NCBI RefSeq assembly: GCF_011769525.1
Contig: NZ_CP050440.1
Location: 6,511,501-6,575,500, forward strand
Reading direction: 5' to 3'
Source of the DNA: Tolypothrix sp. PCC 7910
GTDB lineage: Bacteria > Cyanobacteriota > Cyanobacteriia > Cyanobacteriales > Nostocaceae
Length of the DNA stretch: 64,000 nucleotides
Positions 1 through 8,355 of this stretch are shown piece after piece. Under the pieces are notes generated by a model, which made no database searches, had not been told where the DNA came from, and was given only the letters and a program-made list of their open reading frames with translations. The number at the start of each line of letters is the position of its first letter. The stretch's first letter is position 1. Made by a program: the position numbers and the translations under genes.

Positions 1-1320
1 CAAGAAATTACCACCTTGACAGCCAAGCAGCAAAAATTTAACGACCAATGGCAAGGTGAAAAGCAGATATTAGAAGCGATTAGTGCTTTAAAGAAAGAAG
101 AAGACGCTTTGCGAGTGCAAATTGAGCAAGCCGAACGTGACTATGACCTCAACAAAGCTGCTCAATTGAAGTATGGCAAATTAGAGGGACTGCAGCGCGA
201 TCGCGAAGCTAAAGAAGCGCAACTGTTAAAAATTCAAAGCTCAGGTTCTACGCTACTGCGCGAACAAGTAACAGAAGCAGATATTGCGGAAATCGTCGCT
301 AAATGGACAGGGATTCCCGTAAATCGCCTGATGGCATCGGAAAGGCAGAAATTGCTGCAATTAGAGCATCATTTGCATGAACGCGTCATCGGTCAGCAAG
401 AAGCAGTCGCTGCTGTGTCCGCCGCCATTCGTCGTGCTAGGGCGGGGATGAAAGACCCCGGCCGTCCTATCGGTTCATTTTTATTCATGGGGCCGACAGG
501 GGTAGGTAAAACTGAACTAGCCCGTGCTTTAGCACAGTTTCTCTTTGATTCTGATGATGCTTTGGTACGTCTAGATATGTCCGAGTATATGGAGAAGCAC
601 TCGGTTTCTCGGTTGGTGGGCGCGCCTCCAGGGTATGTAGGCTATGAAGAAGGCGGTCAGCTTTCCGAAGTCGTGCGCCGTCATCCTTACTCGGTGGTGC
701 TATTAGATGAAGTGGAAAAAGCCCACCCCGATGTCTTTAATATTTTGTTGCAAGTCTTGGATGATGGTAGAATTACTGATTCTCAAGGCAGAACAGTGGA
801 TTTCCGCAACACTGTAATCGTCATGACCAGTAACATTGGTAGCGAACATATCCTTGATGTCTCTGGTGACGACTCCAAGTATGAAATGATGCGAAATCGG
901 GTAACCGAAGCCTTGCGATCGCACTTCCGCCCTGAATTTCTCAACCGTGTGGATGACATTATTCTCTTCCACACCCTCAGCCGTTCAGAAATGCGTCATA
1001 TCATCCGTATTCAACTCAAACGTGTCGAAAATCTCCTTAAGGAGCAAAAAATCTCCTTCGATATCTCCGCTCCTGCTTGTGACTATCTCGTAGAAACAGG
1101 CTATGACCCAGTTTATGGTGCACGTCCCCTAAAACGGGCAATTCAGCGTGAAATTGAAAACCCTATTGCTACCAAGTTACTGGAGAATACCTTTATTCCT
1201 GGAGACACAATTGTTATTGACAAGGGTGAAGCTGGGCTGACTTTCAGCAAAAAACAGTCAGTTAAAGTAGCAACGCCATCAGCTACGGTTCAGTTATTAG
1301 AACCTACGGTTGACGTTTAA
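1..1320 (+). CDS. clpB: ClpB disaggregase, C-terminal part (cut by left edge)
   Basis: Hsp100 AAA+ chaperone that pulls aggregated proteins through a hexameric pore with DnaK help in the cytosol. The frame is open to the left edge, so only about 439 C-terminal residues are visible; the N domain and first AAA+ module lie outside. Seen here: the end of the charged coiled-coil middle domain (first ~85 residues), the KWTGIPV segment, then the second AAA+ module with Walker A GPTGVGKT (visible residues ~164-171), Walker B VVLLDEVEKAH, sensor-1 TSNIGS and sensor-2 GARPLKRAIQ. The gene ends with a short polar tail. Cyanobacteria often carry two ClpB copies, and the fragment does not show which one this is. 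A hairpin follows the stop codon. Confidence 0.95.
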   Translation, partial: QEITTLTAKQQKFNDQWQGEKQILEAISALKKEEDALRVQIEQAERDYDLNKAAQLKYGKLEGLQRDREAKEAQLLKIQSSGSTLLREQVTEADIAEIVAKWTGIPVNRLMASERQKLLQLEHHLHERVIGQQEAVAAVSAAIRRARAGMKDPGRPIGSFLFMGPTGVGKTELARALAQFLFDSDDALVRLDMSEYMEKHSVSRLVGAPPGYVGYEEGGQLSEVVRRHPYSVVLLDEVEKAHPDVFNILLQVLDDGRITDSQGRTVDFRNTVIVMTSNIGSEHILDVSGDDSKYEMMRNRVTEALRSHFRPEFLNRVDDIILFHTLSRSEMRHIIRIQLKRVENLLKEQKISFDISAPACDYLVETGYDPVYGARPLKRAIQREIENPIATKLLENTFIPGDTIVIDKGEAGLTFSKKQSVKVATPSATVQLLEPTVDV

Positions 1321-1345
1321 TATCAAGGCAAAATTTTTATGATTA

Positions 1346-1379
1346 AGCACTATGAAATATCAGCAAATTTCATAGTGCT
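1346..1379 (+). terminator. Hairpin downstream of clpB
   Basis: A 13-bp perfect stem (AGCACTATGAAAT with its complement) around an 8-base loop, 26 bases after the clpB stop. No clear T-run follows, so it may act as an mRNA 3'-end stabiliser rather than a classic intrinsic terminator. Confidence 0.4.
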
Positions 1380-1403
1380 ACATAATTCAGTACAGTTCAG
1401 ATA

Positions 1404-1500
1404 AGTTCATTAGTGATTGATTTGTCAGTTATGTAAAAAGCTAGCTCAATTGGGGGATTCTCCCCAAACCCCCTCCAAAATTATTGTTGAGTTTTTTGTT
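1404..1500 (+). repeat. Dispersed repeat A, short copy
   Basis: This stretch matches the repeat at 21922-22066 and, inverted, at 26776-26918. All share GATTGATTTGTCA, then TCAATTGGGGGATTCTCCCC and CCTCCAAAATTATTGTT. This copy lacks the internal segment of about 30 bases that duplicates the C-rich block in the other two. It lies in the clpB/kinase spacer, where no other feature was found. No coding capacity; probably a non-autonomous mobile or palindromic repeat. Confidence 0.75.
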
Positions 1501-1685
1501 GAATAGCTAGTTTTTGGGTTTTGTTGTCAATTAATTTTCTTAACTGAACTGTATTGCTACATAATCCTATATTCAGGGAACTATAAAAAATAAATATCCA
1601 ATTTTGAGAGCGAAAAAGAAATTAGAATTTTCTTCCTCTGCGCCTCTGCTTACACAGCGATAAGATATTTTTTAGTTGGAAATCC

Positions 1686-3416
1686 CTAACGCCAACCTAA
1701 CAAGCGCAACCCAGGAACGATGAGGTAATAACTCACGCCTAGCCAAAAACTGAGCAAAATACCCTCAAAAGCAAAATAAATCATTGGTGGCAATAATTCT
1801 GTCCATCGGGGTGCAGTAGAAAAGTGGAAGATAGTTGGTAATAACTCTAAGCGAATTAAAGCTGCAAAAATTAGTGCAGTTCCCAAAGATGTAATGACAG
1901 CGTAGACTATGCGATGACTGCGAAGCCCTAAACTTAATGTGAGCAGGAAGATTGCAAACACAATTGAAACTACCAAGCCTTCATTGCTATTTCTGGGGAT
2001 AGTTAATTGCAAAGCTAACCAGCCTAAACCATAGCTGATTGTACCCATCAACGACACCACCAAAAACCGCCTGCGTTGAGCAAAACCACCAGCTAGAGTC
2101 AGTCCCCATGCAGTACCTAAACCTGCGGCAGCAAAAATCAGCACTTCGGATGCTAAGACAGTTTGATTTTCGGGAAATAAGCCAGGTACTTGCAGAAAGA
2201 TAAATTGCGCCACGCGCTCGCCTAAAACTGTGCGGTAGGCTAAAAAGAAACCTGCGATCGCTCCTACTGCTGCACCCATTCCCGTTAATATCATCGCCCA
2301 AATTGTGATGATACAAGCGAGCAAAAATTGGGCGATCGTCTTAATAATCAAAAGCGTAGTTTTACTTACAGCTTTAGTAAATTTTCCTACTGCTCTTTCT
2401 AGGGACTGAGTGAGCAGAGTCAGTCTAGTGGATACTTGCTGATTAGTATTTTGCAGTAAAGAAGATAACTGTTGCTGTAGCGAGACAGAAGAAAGCTGCG
2501 TCAATCTTTTTTTAATGATATTTGCACTTGCGGGACGCGATCGCACATCCTCCTGTACCATCTCATCCAACAAATCTGCAAATTTGGGGTTAATATTCAC
2601 CCGATTCCGCCATTGCAACGTCCCAGTTTGCACATCTTCTAATTCTGGCGGATATTTGCCTGTGAGTAACTCAATCATTGTTCTACCCAAGGCATAAAAA
2701 TCAGCACTCGGCCCCACATTACCACCACTCACTTGTTCTGGGGGACTGTAACCCGAAGAAAATAAGCGAGTTGAACTAGATTGATAACGTGGCTGAGAAT
2801 CTCTAAATTGTTTTGCTCCGCCAAAATCAATTAACACCAGGTGATTTTTAACAGGTGAATTTGACAAAGAGTTGCGTAGCATCAAATTAGAAGGTTTGAT
2901 GTCCCGGTGAATAATCTGGCGTTTGTGCAATTCTTGCAAAATTTCCACAGCTTGCGTAAACCAGTTCAACACCATCTCTTCTGGACAGCCTTGAGGATAA
3001 TTTTTGCGGATATCTTCTAAAGTCTGTCCATTAATTTTTTCCATCACCAAACAAGGTAGTTGGTGTTGTTGGGGATTAGTCAAATTTAGAAGAAAATACC
3101 CATCAGCATCTACTCTTGGTACTCCTGGATGCCGTAAATTAATTAAAACTGAGGCTTCTTGTCTAAATAAATCGAGTGCCTTGGCTGAATTTTCCACTAA
3201 CACCTTCAGTACCTTTTCTGTCTGAGTTTTAACATCCCAAACTGTATAAATTTGGGCAAATCCTCCCGATCCTAAAGGCTGAATAGGCACATAGCGGTCT
3301 AACAACTGTAGCGGTGCGCCACAGCTATTACAAAATTTGTTTCCCCAAGGTTGGGGATAAGGACGTTGACAATCAGGATTTATGCAGTGAACCGTACTCT
3401 GCGTGATGTGGGACAC
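1686..3416 (-). CDS. Ser/Thr protein kinase with N-terminal zinc ribbon and C-terminal membrane segments
   Basis: Eukaryotic-type protein kinase, 576 residues. A zinc ribbon comes first (Cys11, Cys16, Cys29, Cys32). The kinase domain follows: glycine loop GSGGFA at 49-54, ATP-binding Lys71, catalytic HRDIKPSN at 170-177 and DFG at 197-199, so all key residues are present. After about residue 340 come several hydrophobic stretches consistent with four to six membrane helices, so the kinase domain should sit at the inner face of a membrane. The start is a GTG; an in-frame TAA occurs about 10 codons upstream and the next Met is inside the kinase, so this is the only sensible start. Substrate unknown. 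It is monocistronic between clpB and the insertion sequence. Confidence 0.92.
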   Translation of the reverse strand: MSHITQSTVHCINPDCQRPYPQPWGNKFCNSCGAPLQLLDRYVPIQPLGSGGFAQIYTVWDVKTQTEKVLKVLVENSAKALDLFRQEASVLINLRHPGVPRVDADGYFLLNLTNPQQHQLPCLVMEKINGQTLEDIRKNYPQGCPEEMVLNWFTQAVEILQELHKRQIIHRDIKPSNLMLRNSLSNSPVKNHLVLIDFGGAKQFRDSQPRYQSSSTRLFSSGYSPPEQVSGGNVGPSADFYALGRTMIELLTGKYPPELEDVQTGTLQWRNRVNINPKFADLLDEMVQEDVRSRPASANIIKKRLTQLSSVSLQQQLSSLLQNTNQQVSTRLTLLTQSLERAVGKFTKAVSKTTLLIIKTIAQFLLACIITIWAMILTGMGAAVGAIAGFFLAYRTVLGERVAQFIFLQVPGLFPENQTVLASEVLIFAAAGLGTAWGLTLAGGFAQRRRFLVVSLMGTISYGLGWLALQLTIPRNSNEGLVVSIVFAIFLLTLSLGLRSHRIVYAVITSLGTALIFAALIRLELLPTIFHFSTAPRWTELLPPMIYFAFEGILLSFWLGVSYYLIVPGLRLLGWR

Positions 3417-3506
3417 AACCGCTACAATACAAAGGCTGAATTGATTTTAGCGTCTCTTTAGCTTTCTTGAAGTTAAAGCTAAGTAGAGCGGCGCAATTAA
3501 AGATAG

Positions 3507-3552
3507 TTGGTCATTGGTCATTGGTCATTGGTCATTGGTCATTAGTTATTGG
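3507..3552 (+). repeat. Tandem heptamer repeat (TCATTGG)n
   Basis: About four perfect head-to-tail copies of TCATTGG followed by a degenerate one, in the promoter-side spacer of the kinase gene. This is the short tandemly repeated repetitive (STRR) type common in heterocyst-forming cyanobacteria. No function can be read from it. Confidence 0.85.
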
Positions 3553-3652
3553 TAAGAGTTTCAAACCTATTGACGTTTCGTAACATAGTTTGGCTTATTT
3601 CCAACGATTTAGTTTCCGGTAATTAGACTATGCACTCAACAAGCAATGTTCC

Positions 3653-3671
3653 CTCTTGCTGTATTAGCCAG
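3653..3671 (+). repeat. Left 19-bp direct repeat flanking the IS
   Basis: CTCTTGCTGTATTAGCCAG abuts the left end of the insertion sequence and is repeated exactly at 4846-4864 next to the right end. It looks like a target-site duplication but is about twice the 8-10 bp usual for the ISAs1 family, so the insertion may have hit a pre-existing short repeat. Confidence 0.8.
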
Positions 3672-3681
3672 CAGGGTGGTT

Positions 3682-4218
3682 TCATACAAACAGAGAAAAA
3701 ACCTTTTGGAGTTGGTTGGATAAGGCACGTTGTGCTTGAGGGATAGTTCGGAAACCAAAAAATCTGGCGATCGTAATGAAAAAGGTGTGCAAAATTGCCC
3801 AATTGACAGGAGCATTGCCACCACGACGCAGTGGAAAATCTTCGGAAAATGTCACATCTTTGACCCAGTGTAGTCGATTTTCAATTCCCCAGTGTCCTTG
3901 AGTATCAGCAAGCAATTGTTGAGCTTCGAGATGTTGACTACAAATGTAAAACTGATATTCGTGAAATGGTTGGCGATCGCGTTCACCCTGACGCTCGACA
4001 ACAACAAATGTTTTGAGTCCAGCCCATTGATTTTGAAGTGATTCGGGAACTGCAAATACTTGGCAAGTGCGTTTGACAATTCTGGAATGCCCCGAATCAA
4101 TAGCTGTGGCACAACTGAGTGGAGGTGATTGAAGGAATTGAGTTTGAGCCATTTTGTAGAGTTTAGGCTGGTTTTCCTTCAATCCAATCAAATAATCATT
4201 ATCTGTATTGATAATCAA
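3682..4218 (-). CDS. ISAs1-type transposase, C-terminal frame
   Basis: 178 residues continuing the transposase of 4215-4769 in the -1 frame; the two frames overlap by 4 bases around a TTGA junction. It contains NDYLIGLKENQPKLY, typical of the family just after the second Asp, and the third catalytic residue, Glu, in HWGIENRLHWVKDV, followed by SEDFPLRRGGNAP. It could start at a weak TTG (4216-4218), but it probably makes sense only as part of a fused product. The TGA stop lies within the left terminal repeat. All three catalytic acidic residues exist across the two frames, so the element may still move if the shift occurs. Confidence 0.83.
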   Translation of the reverse strand: MIINTDNDYLIGLKENQPKLYKMAQTQFLQSPPLSCATAIDSGHSRIVKRTCQVFAVPESLQNQWAGLKTFVVVERQGERDRQPFHEYQFYICSQHLEAQQLLADTQGHWGIENRLHWVKDVTFSEDFPLRRGGNAPVNWAILHTFFITIARFFGFRTIPQAQRALSNQLQKVFSLFV

Positions 4219-4769
4219 CGATACTGTTTTTTTTGACAGTGCAGAGCATCCAGGGTAAACATGACGCTAGAATCTGTAAACTCAGATATTAACTGTTGCA
4301 CAACTGCGACTTCGCTGACTTGTTTATTAGCAAATGCTTGCATCTGGACAACAACACCACGTTGGTGACTAAATACTGACACAACCGAGATAAAGTTCTG
4401 ATATGACTGACTATAATCTGTCAGTGTGCAACGAATGCTCTTAGCATCAACTGCTAATCTTTCCTCTGGTTTTGGTGAGGCGATCGCCAATGCCCAAGTA
4501 TTAAATAAGTCTGTTAATGGCTGAAAATCGATGGTTTTTAGTACCCGTCGGAATGTCGAGTATGAAGGAAACTTAATATCATCTGTCAGTTCTAACATTT
4601 GAATCAAGCTTTGCCGATGTACCTTAGTAAAGTCCTCCAGTGGTCGATAACCCCAGTACCCCGTCATTGCTCCTAGTAATATTAACAACAAAACTAACCA
4701 TAGCTCGTGTCTTCGTCCTCGGATATGCCGATAGTCTGGAACTTGTTGCAACTGCTCGAGCAGATTCAT
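4215..4769 (-). CDS. ISAs1-type transposase, N-terminal frame
   Basis: 184 residues: the N-terminal half of an ISAs1 (DDE) transposase. It starts MNLLEQLQQVPDYRH, matching the family start in which a DxR segment precedes a hydrophobic region (WLVLLLILLGAMTGY), and carries the first catalytic Asp in AVDAKSIR and the second in TLDALHCQ. The frame ends just after HCQKK within a run of eight A residues on the coding strand (4227-4234). Adding one A, or a -1 shift there, joins it to the next frame as HCQKKTVSLIINTDNDY, which is the expected family continuation. So this is either a recently broken gene or one expressed by programmed frameshifting or polymerase slippage. Confidence 0.85.
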   Translation of the reverse strand: MNLLEQLQQVPDYRHIRGRRHELWLVLLLILLGAMTGYWGYRPLEDFTKVHRQSLIQMLELTDDIKFPSYSTFRRVLKTIDFQPLTDLFNTWALAIASPKPEERLAVDAKSIRCTLTDYSQSYQNFISVVSVFSHQRGVVVQMQAFANKQVSEVAVVQQLISEFTDSSVMFTLDALHCQKKQYR

Positions 4770-4845
4770 ACTTCGCCTGTTGTAAATGTTTTATTTCCCC
4801 CTATGAATCATTATTATTTTTCTCTGTTTGTATGAAACCACCCTG

Positions 4846-4864
4846 CTCTTGCTGTATTAGCCAG
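4846..4864 (+). repeat. Right 19-bp direct repeat flanking the IS
   Basis: Exact second copy of the 19-bp sequence at 3653-3671, abutting the right terminal repeat of the insertion sequence. Confidence 0.8.
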
Positions 4865-4910
4865 GGGAAATAAGCAATGTCTAATTCCGAATACTCAACC
4901 CCAAACACCA

Positions 4911-4963
4911 AATGACAAATGACTAAGGACAACCTTAGCCAATTATTTTTAAATTCCGCCAAC
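4911..4963 (+). repeat. Dispersed repeat B, short copy
   Basis: AAATGACTAAGGACAA followed by CCTTAGCCAATTATTTTTAA and TTCCGCC. The same framework appears at 24371-24480, where a 12-bp-stem hairpin is inserted between the two halves, and in part inside cimA (36786-36898). It lies just downstream of the small membrane protein gene. Confidence 0.6.
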
Positions 4964-4967
4964 CTAA

Positions 4968-5267
4968 TCAAAATGTTTGCAACAAATCAGCAAAACCATA
5001 GAGGCTAATTAAGAGCAAGAGTAATGCTGTGAATTGGGTAATTTTGCTTTGAGGTGAGGGGGCGATCGCTTCTCTGACTAAAATGGAAATTGATGCACCA
5101 ACTACCAAACTCAAACCCAGCACTAAATAAGGTGGACTTTCTGGCAAAATAGTTGCCATCCCTAGCATTGCGATCGCTAGCATTAACATTAATAACTCTA
5201 CAAACCGGGGTGGGTTGTATTGGCTGGATACAATAAAGCTGTTTAACCAAAAATGCCAAAATCTCAT
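4968..5267 (-). CDS. Small integral membrane protein, function unknown
   Basis: 99 residues, mostly hydrophobic, with about three predicted membrane helices: around 22-43 (VELLMLMLAIAMLGMATIL), 48-65 (YLVLGLSLVVGASISILV) and 78-97 (FTALLLLLISLYGFADLL). No signal peptide, metal ligands or known domain are visible. The composition and clean ATG start suggest a real gene of the type found as conserved hypothetical proteins in cyanobacteria. It is separated from the IS by repeat B and reads toward it; nothing in the neighbourhood suggests a role. Confidence 0.65.
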   Translation of the reverse strand: MRFWHFWLNSFIVSSQYNPPRFVELLMLMLAIAMLGMATILPESPPYLVLGLSLVVGASISILVREAIAPSPQSKITQFTALLLLLISLYGFADLLQTF

Positions 5268-5301
5268 AGCTTTTGAGTGCAGAGTTTTAAGTGCTGAGTT
5301 C

Positions 5302-5407
5302 TAATACCAATTTGAAAAAAGAATGAGACAGATTGTAGGGGCACAGGCATTGCCCTGCCCTTTAGAATATTATTGATGTGTCGCAAATATTATTTGATTT
5401 GGTATTA
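5302..5407 (+). repeat. MITE-like element C, copy 1
   Basis: 106-bp element with inverted ends (TAATACCAA on the left, TTGGTATTA on the right), an inner TTTGAAAAAAGAATG block and a central GC-rich hairpin beginning ATTGTAGGGGCA. A second copy with the same frame but a different hairpin core lies at 45132-45232, and a decayed relative at 30443-30543. Non-coding; the structure fits a miniature inverted-repeat transposable element with TA-type target ends. Confidence 0.8.
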
Positions 5408-5599
5408 CAGACTGTGAGCTTAGAGCTACATAATTAAATCTTTACTGCCCGCACAGGCGGGCTACTCTGCGGAAAGCTGATCCGGTGTCTATGTTTATTT
5501 AACGACACCCTTATTGTACAATCCAGCCTCAACAGAGTAACCATTTCAACGAGCCAAAAGCCTTAATATACGAATCTTTTTGACTTTTGACTTTTGTAC

Positions 5600-5619
5600 A
5601 GACGCGATTAATCGCGTCT
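5600..5619 (+). repeat. Short palindrome AGACGCGATTAATCGCGTCT
   Basis: Perfect 20-bp palindrome 16 bases from the chlI stop. Close variants lie at 32895-32914 (after the coiled-coil gene) and 53107-53128 (after nagZ). It recurs near gene ends, so it may serve as an mRNA 3' structure or be a dispersed palindromic repeat. Confidence 0.65.
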
Positions 5620-5634
5620 CCACGAGTTTTGAAT

Positions 5635-6759
5635 TTAACCTCTCGCTCCTAGCTTTTGACCAGTACCGTTCTTTTGTGCTGCATCACTTTCTGGAAGTTC
5701 CACACCAAAAACCCTAGCAAAAGCTTTTTCCACTTTGTAGCCAGAATCAATTGACTCTAAGGGGTCTTTCCGCAATCTGTGGCGCAGACATAAAGTAATT
5801 ACACGACGGATGTCATCAACTGTAACTTCGGTACGTCCTTCTAATGCGGTTAAAGCTTTGGCGGCGCGGTTGGTTACAATGTCGCCTCGCAAGCCGTCTA
5901 CATCGAGTTCCGAACAAATTTCCGAAATTTTCACCCGCAAATCATAGTCGCTGGTAACTTGGGGTAACAAGTTTTGAGCATTGACAATTTTCTGTTGTAG
6001 TGCTTCTTGTTCGGATTGGTACTTCTCGAGAAACCCTGGAGGATTTTGGTCAAATTCTGACCTTTGCTCTACGATTTGCACCCGCAAAGCTGGTTCTTTC
6101 ACTGTGTGGATTTCTGCGTGCATCCCAAAGCGGTCGAGAAGTTGAGGACGCAGTTCACCTTCTTCAGGGTTACCAGAACCTACAAGTACAAATCTTGCGG
6201 GGTGGCGGATAGAAATACCTTCCCGTTCGACAGTGTTCCAACCACTAGCGGCGGAGTCCAGCAATACGTCTACTAGGTGGTCATCTAGCAAGTTTACTTC
6301 ATCCACATAGAGAATACCGCGGTTAGCTTTGGCTAAAAGTCCTGGTTCAAAGGCTTTTACACCTTCAGACAAAGCTTTTTCGATGTCGATGGTACCGCAA
6401 ACCCGGTCTTCTGTAGCGCCTAAAGGTAAATCTACCATCTGCACTTTTTGGGGAACTGTAGGGATTTCTACCCCTTGTTCGAGCATTTGGCGAACTTCAT
6501 CGCTCATCAAGTCGGGGTCGCTGGGGTCACTGTTGAAGGGGTCATTAGCAACAACAGAGATTTCTGGTAGCAGATCGGCCAGGGCCCGGATAGTTGTGGA
6601 TTTACCAGTACCGCGATCGCCCATAATCATCACACCACCAATTTTGGGGTCAATCACGTTCAGCAACAGGGCCAGTTTCATTTCTTCCTGACCAACAATA
6701 GCTGTAAACGGAAATACCACACGTCGCGTACTCGCTGTGGTTTGAGCAGTAGGACTCAC
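5635..6759 (-). CDS. chlI: Magnesium chelatase subunit ChlI
   Basis: AAA+ ATPase of the Mg-protoporphyrin IX chelatase (ChlI-ChlD-ChlH), the first committed step of chlorophyll synthesis. 374 residues, a normal length for cyanobacterial ChlI. Seen: [14 protein letters not shown] at the N-terminus, Walker [10 protein letters not shown] at 47-55, Walker [12 protein letters not shown] at 148-158, the sensor-1 segment [19 protein letters not shown] around 193-211, and the C-terminal helical lid with [14 protein letters not shown]. All catalytic motifs are intact. It is monocistronic here, with a start at an ATG preceded by AAGGTAAT. ChlD and ChlH are not in the window. Confidence 0.97.
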   Translation of the reverse strand: MSPTAQTTASTRRVVFPFTAIVGQEEMKLALLLNVIDPKIGGVMIMGDRGTGKSTTIRALADLLPEISVVANDPFNSDPSDPDLMSDEVRQMLEQGVEIPTVPQKVQMVDLPLGATEDRVCGTIDIEKALSEGVKAFEPGLLAKANRGILYVDEVNLLDDHLVDVLLDSAASGWNTVEREGISIRHPARFVLVGSGNPEEGELRPQLLDRFGMHAEIHTVKEPALRVQIVEQRSEFDQNPPGFLEKYQSEQEALQQKIVNAQNLLPQVTSDYDLRVKISEICSELDVDGLRGDIVTNRAAKALTALEGRTEVTVDDIRRVITLCLRHRLRKDPLESIDSGYKVEKAFARVFGVELPESDAAQKNGTGQKLGARG

Positions 6760-7003
6760 TAAATTACCTTATCAATATTTTTCTTATTACCGTTTTTTAT
6801 TGTGCCATAGCTAGGGCTATAGAAAGTTAGAGCGATCGCCAAAGATGATCTGGTGTGGAAATTCTTTAGAATCATCCCTATAAATTTAATGGCTAAGCTT
6901 CATTGACCGTGATATCAACAAAATGGCAAATCAAAGCTAACCATCAAAAAGCACCTTAAGAAAGGCGCTATGACAATCAATCCAGTATTATTTACAAGCC
7001 TTA

Positions 7004-7648
7004 TTATCTAACCTCATTGCTGTAAGTGGTAGCTCTGGGTTTGCGCGCACCAGCAACAGCGCCAATTAGCGAAGCTAATAAACCTAACAAAGAACCAAAT
7101 ACAAACCACCACAAGCCTCTGGAAGTAGCTGCAGCAATATCACGAGCTTGTTCTGCAGTTACGTTAGGAACATTTTGTGGCACATTATTAATCGATTGTT
7201 GGGTTTGGTTGAGAACTGCTGCTGCATTAGAAGCTGCAACACCAAAAGCACCTGATACCCCACTTGCTAATAACCAAGAACTAAGTGCTAAAGTAGTTGC
7301 CCAAAGAATTGCACCATTAAGCAACGCTGTATTACGGTTCATCGGGCCACAAGCGCGAGTTGTTACCCAACCACCAGTAAATAGTGAAATCAATAAAGCG
7401 ATTGTTGACCAAAGACCTACATTACCTGCAACACTAGGTGCAATAGTTCTCGGTGCGCCTGAACCTGCGACGTTGCCAGCACCGATCGCAGCAAATAAGG
7501 CACTCAAAATCAATTGTGTAACTAACGCGACTAACACACCAGAGATAATTGGGCCCCAACGAACCAGATCGTGATAATCAGCCGATCTACCAGTCACCAC
7601 TTGCTCAGGCGGAATTACTTGGTCGCCTACTCTATTTGCATATGACAT
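7004..7648 (-). CDS. Four-helix membrane protein, function unknown
   Basis: 214 residues. The cytoplasmic N-terminus (MSYANRVGDQVIPPEQVV) is followed by four hydrophobic segments: about 33-55 (ISGVLVALVTQLILSALFAAIG), 77-96, 107-132 (LLNGAILWATTLALSSWLLASG) and 178-200 (WWFVFGSLLGLLASLIGAVAGA). An Ala/Asn/Gln-rich loop precedes the last helix, and the C-terminus is basic. It resembles conserved hypothetical membrane proteins of cyanobacteria, but I cannot name a family. The start is supported by GGGAGAA 8 bases upstream of the ATG. It stands alone between chlI and a YbjQ-like gene. Confidence 0.8.
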   Translation of the reverse strand: MSYANRVGDQVIPPEQVVTGRSADYHDLVRWGPIISGVLVALVTQLILSALFAAIGAGNVAGSGAPRTIAPSVAGNVGLWSTIALLISLFTGGWVTTRACGPMNRNTALLNGAILWATTLALSSWLLASGVSGAFGVAASNAAAVLNQTQQSINNVPQNVPNVTAEQARDIAAATSRGLWWFVFGSLLGLLASLIGAVAGARKPRATTYSNEVR

Positions 7649-8028
7649 AGACTATCTTCTCCCTTAATGCTTCAGTAAAGCTTTTTCCAGGTATATTTGC
7701 ACTTGATGTTTATAAATTAAATTACTAAATGTAATTTTTTCTATCTATCAACAGAAAGAGTTATGTACTCTATCTTTGGTAGGAATAAATGTGGCGTAAT
7801 TGCTATAAATAATCAGGATAAATCTTTTCTTTATTGCCGATATTTGATACAAAAAATTAATAATTATTTGGAATAATTAATACCTAGTGAAAGAATAAAA
7901 AGATTATAAATTTAAAAGAATAAATCAATCATTTTCATCTAGCTTATAAAACTAAAAAAGCACAGATTCCCGAAATTATCTTAAACATCGAGAATCTTTG
8001 TTCTGCAGCCTTCTCAATGAAAGTTAGA
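7649..8028. other. AT-rich spacer
   Basis: 380 bases between two genes on the minus strand. No open frame, repeat or convincing hairpin was found; it presumably holds the promoter of the membrane protein gene at 7004-7648. Confidence 0.5.
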
Positions 8029-8355
8029 CTAACGCATCTTCACCGCTGTGCCTGTGGCAGTAATTAATAAAAGTACACCCGATTGATCGACATTGATAGT
8101 ACCAGTATCAATTTCAATACCAATCACAGCGTCCGCCCCTAAACGCATTGCGCGTTGCTGTAATTCTTCTAATGCTTTGCGTTGTCCCTGCTCAAAAAGA
8201 CGTTCATAGCTGCCAGTGCGTCCGCCAACAATATCACGAATGCTAGCTAAAAAATCTCTTAAAAAATTGCTGCCATACACGACTTCTGCTGTAACAATAC
8301 CTAAATATGACTGAATAACAGCCCCTTGAATCACATCAGTTGTTGTTAAAATCAT
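8029..8355 (-). CDS. YbjQ/UPF0145 family protein
   Basis: 108 residues beginning MILTTTDVIQGAVIQSYLGIV, the usual start of the YbjQ (UPF0145) family, followed by ALEELQQRAMRLGADAVIGIEID and a C-terminal strand LLITATGTAVKM. These small proteins form pentameric rings; the biological role is unclear and a heavy-metal-binding link has been suggested only by name. An ATG 45 bases further upstream would add 15 residues, but the chosen ATG has GAGG nine bases before it and matches the family N-terminus. Confidence 0.88.
   Translation of the reverse strand: MILTTTDVIQGAVIQSYLGIVTAEVVYGSNFLRDFLASIRDIVGGRTGSYERLFEQGQRKALEELQQRAMRLGADAVIGIEIDTGTINVDQSGVLLLITATGTAVKMR

Larger units (their letters stand above)
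3672..4845 (-). mobile_element. ISAs1-family insertion sequence, complete ends
   Basis: 1174-bp element bounded by perfect 29-bp terminal inverted repeats beginning CAGGGTGGTTTCATAC (left end 3672-3700; right end 4817-4845 on the other strand) and by exact 19-bp direct repeats outside. The perfect ends and duplicated flank indicate a recent insertion. Inside are two overlapping frames that together make one DDE transposase of the ISAs1 (H-repeat-associated) type. The downstream frame ends inside the left terminal repeat. The family assignment rests on motifs and length (ISAs1 elements are about 1.2-1.3 kb); the exact IS name is not known to me. Confidence 0.88.

Noticed and set aside
7026-7574. 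182-codon plus-strand frame opposite the four-helix membrane protein
   Set aside because: Antisense shadow of a GC-rich, Ala-rich gene; the minus-strand protein has a ribosome-binding site and clear membrane helices.
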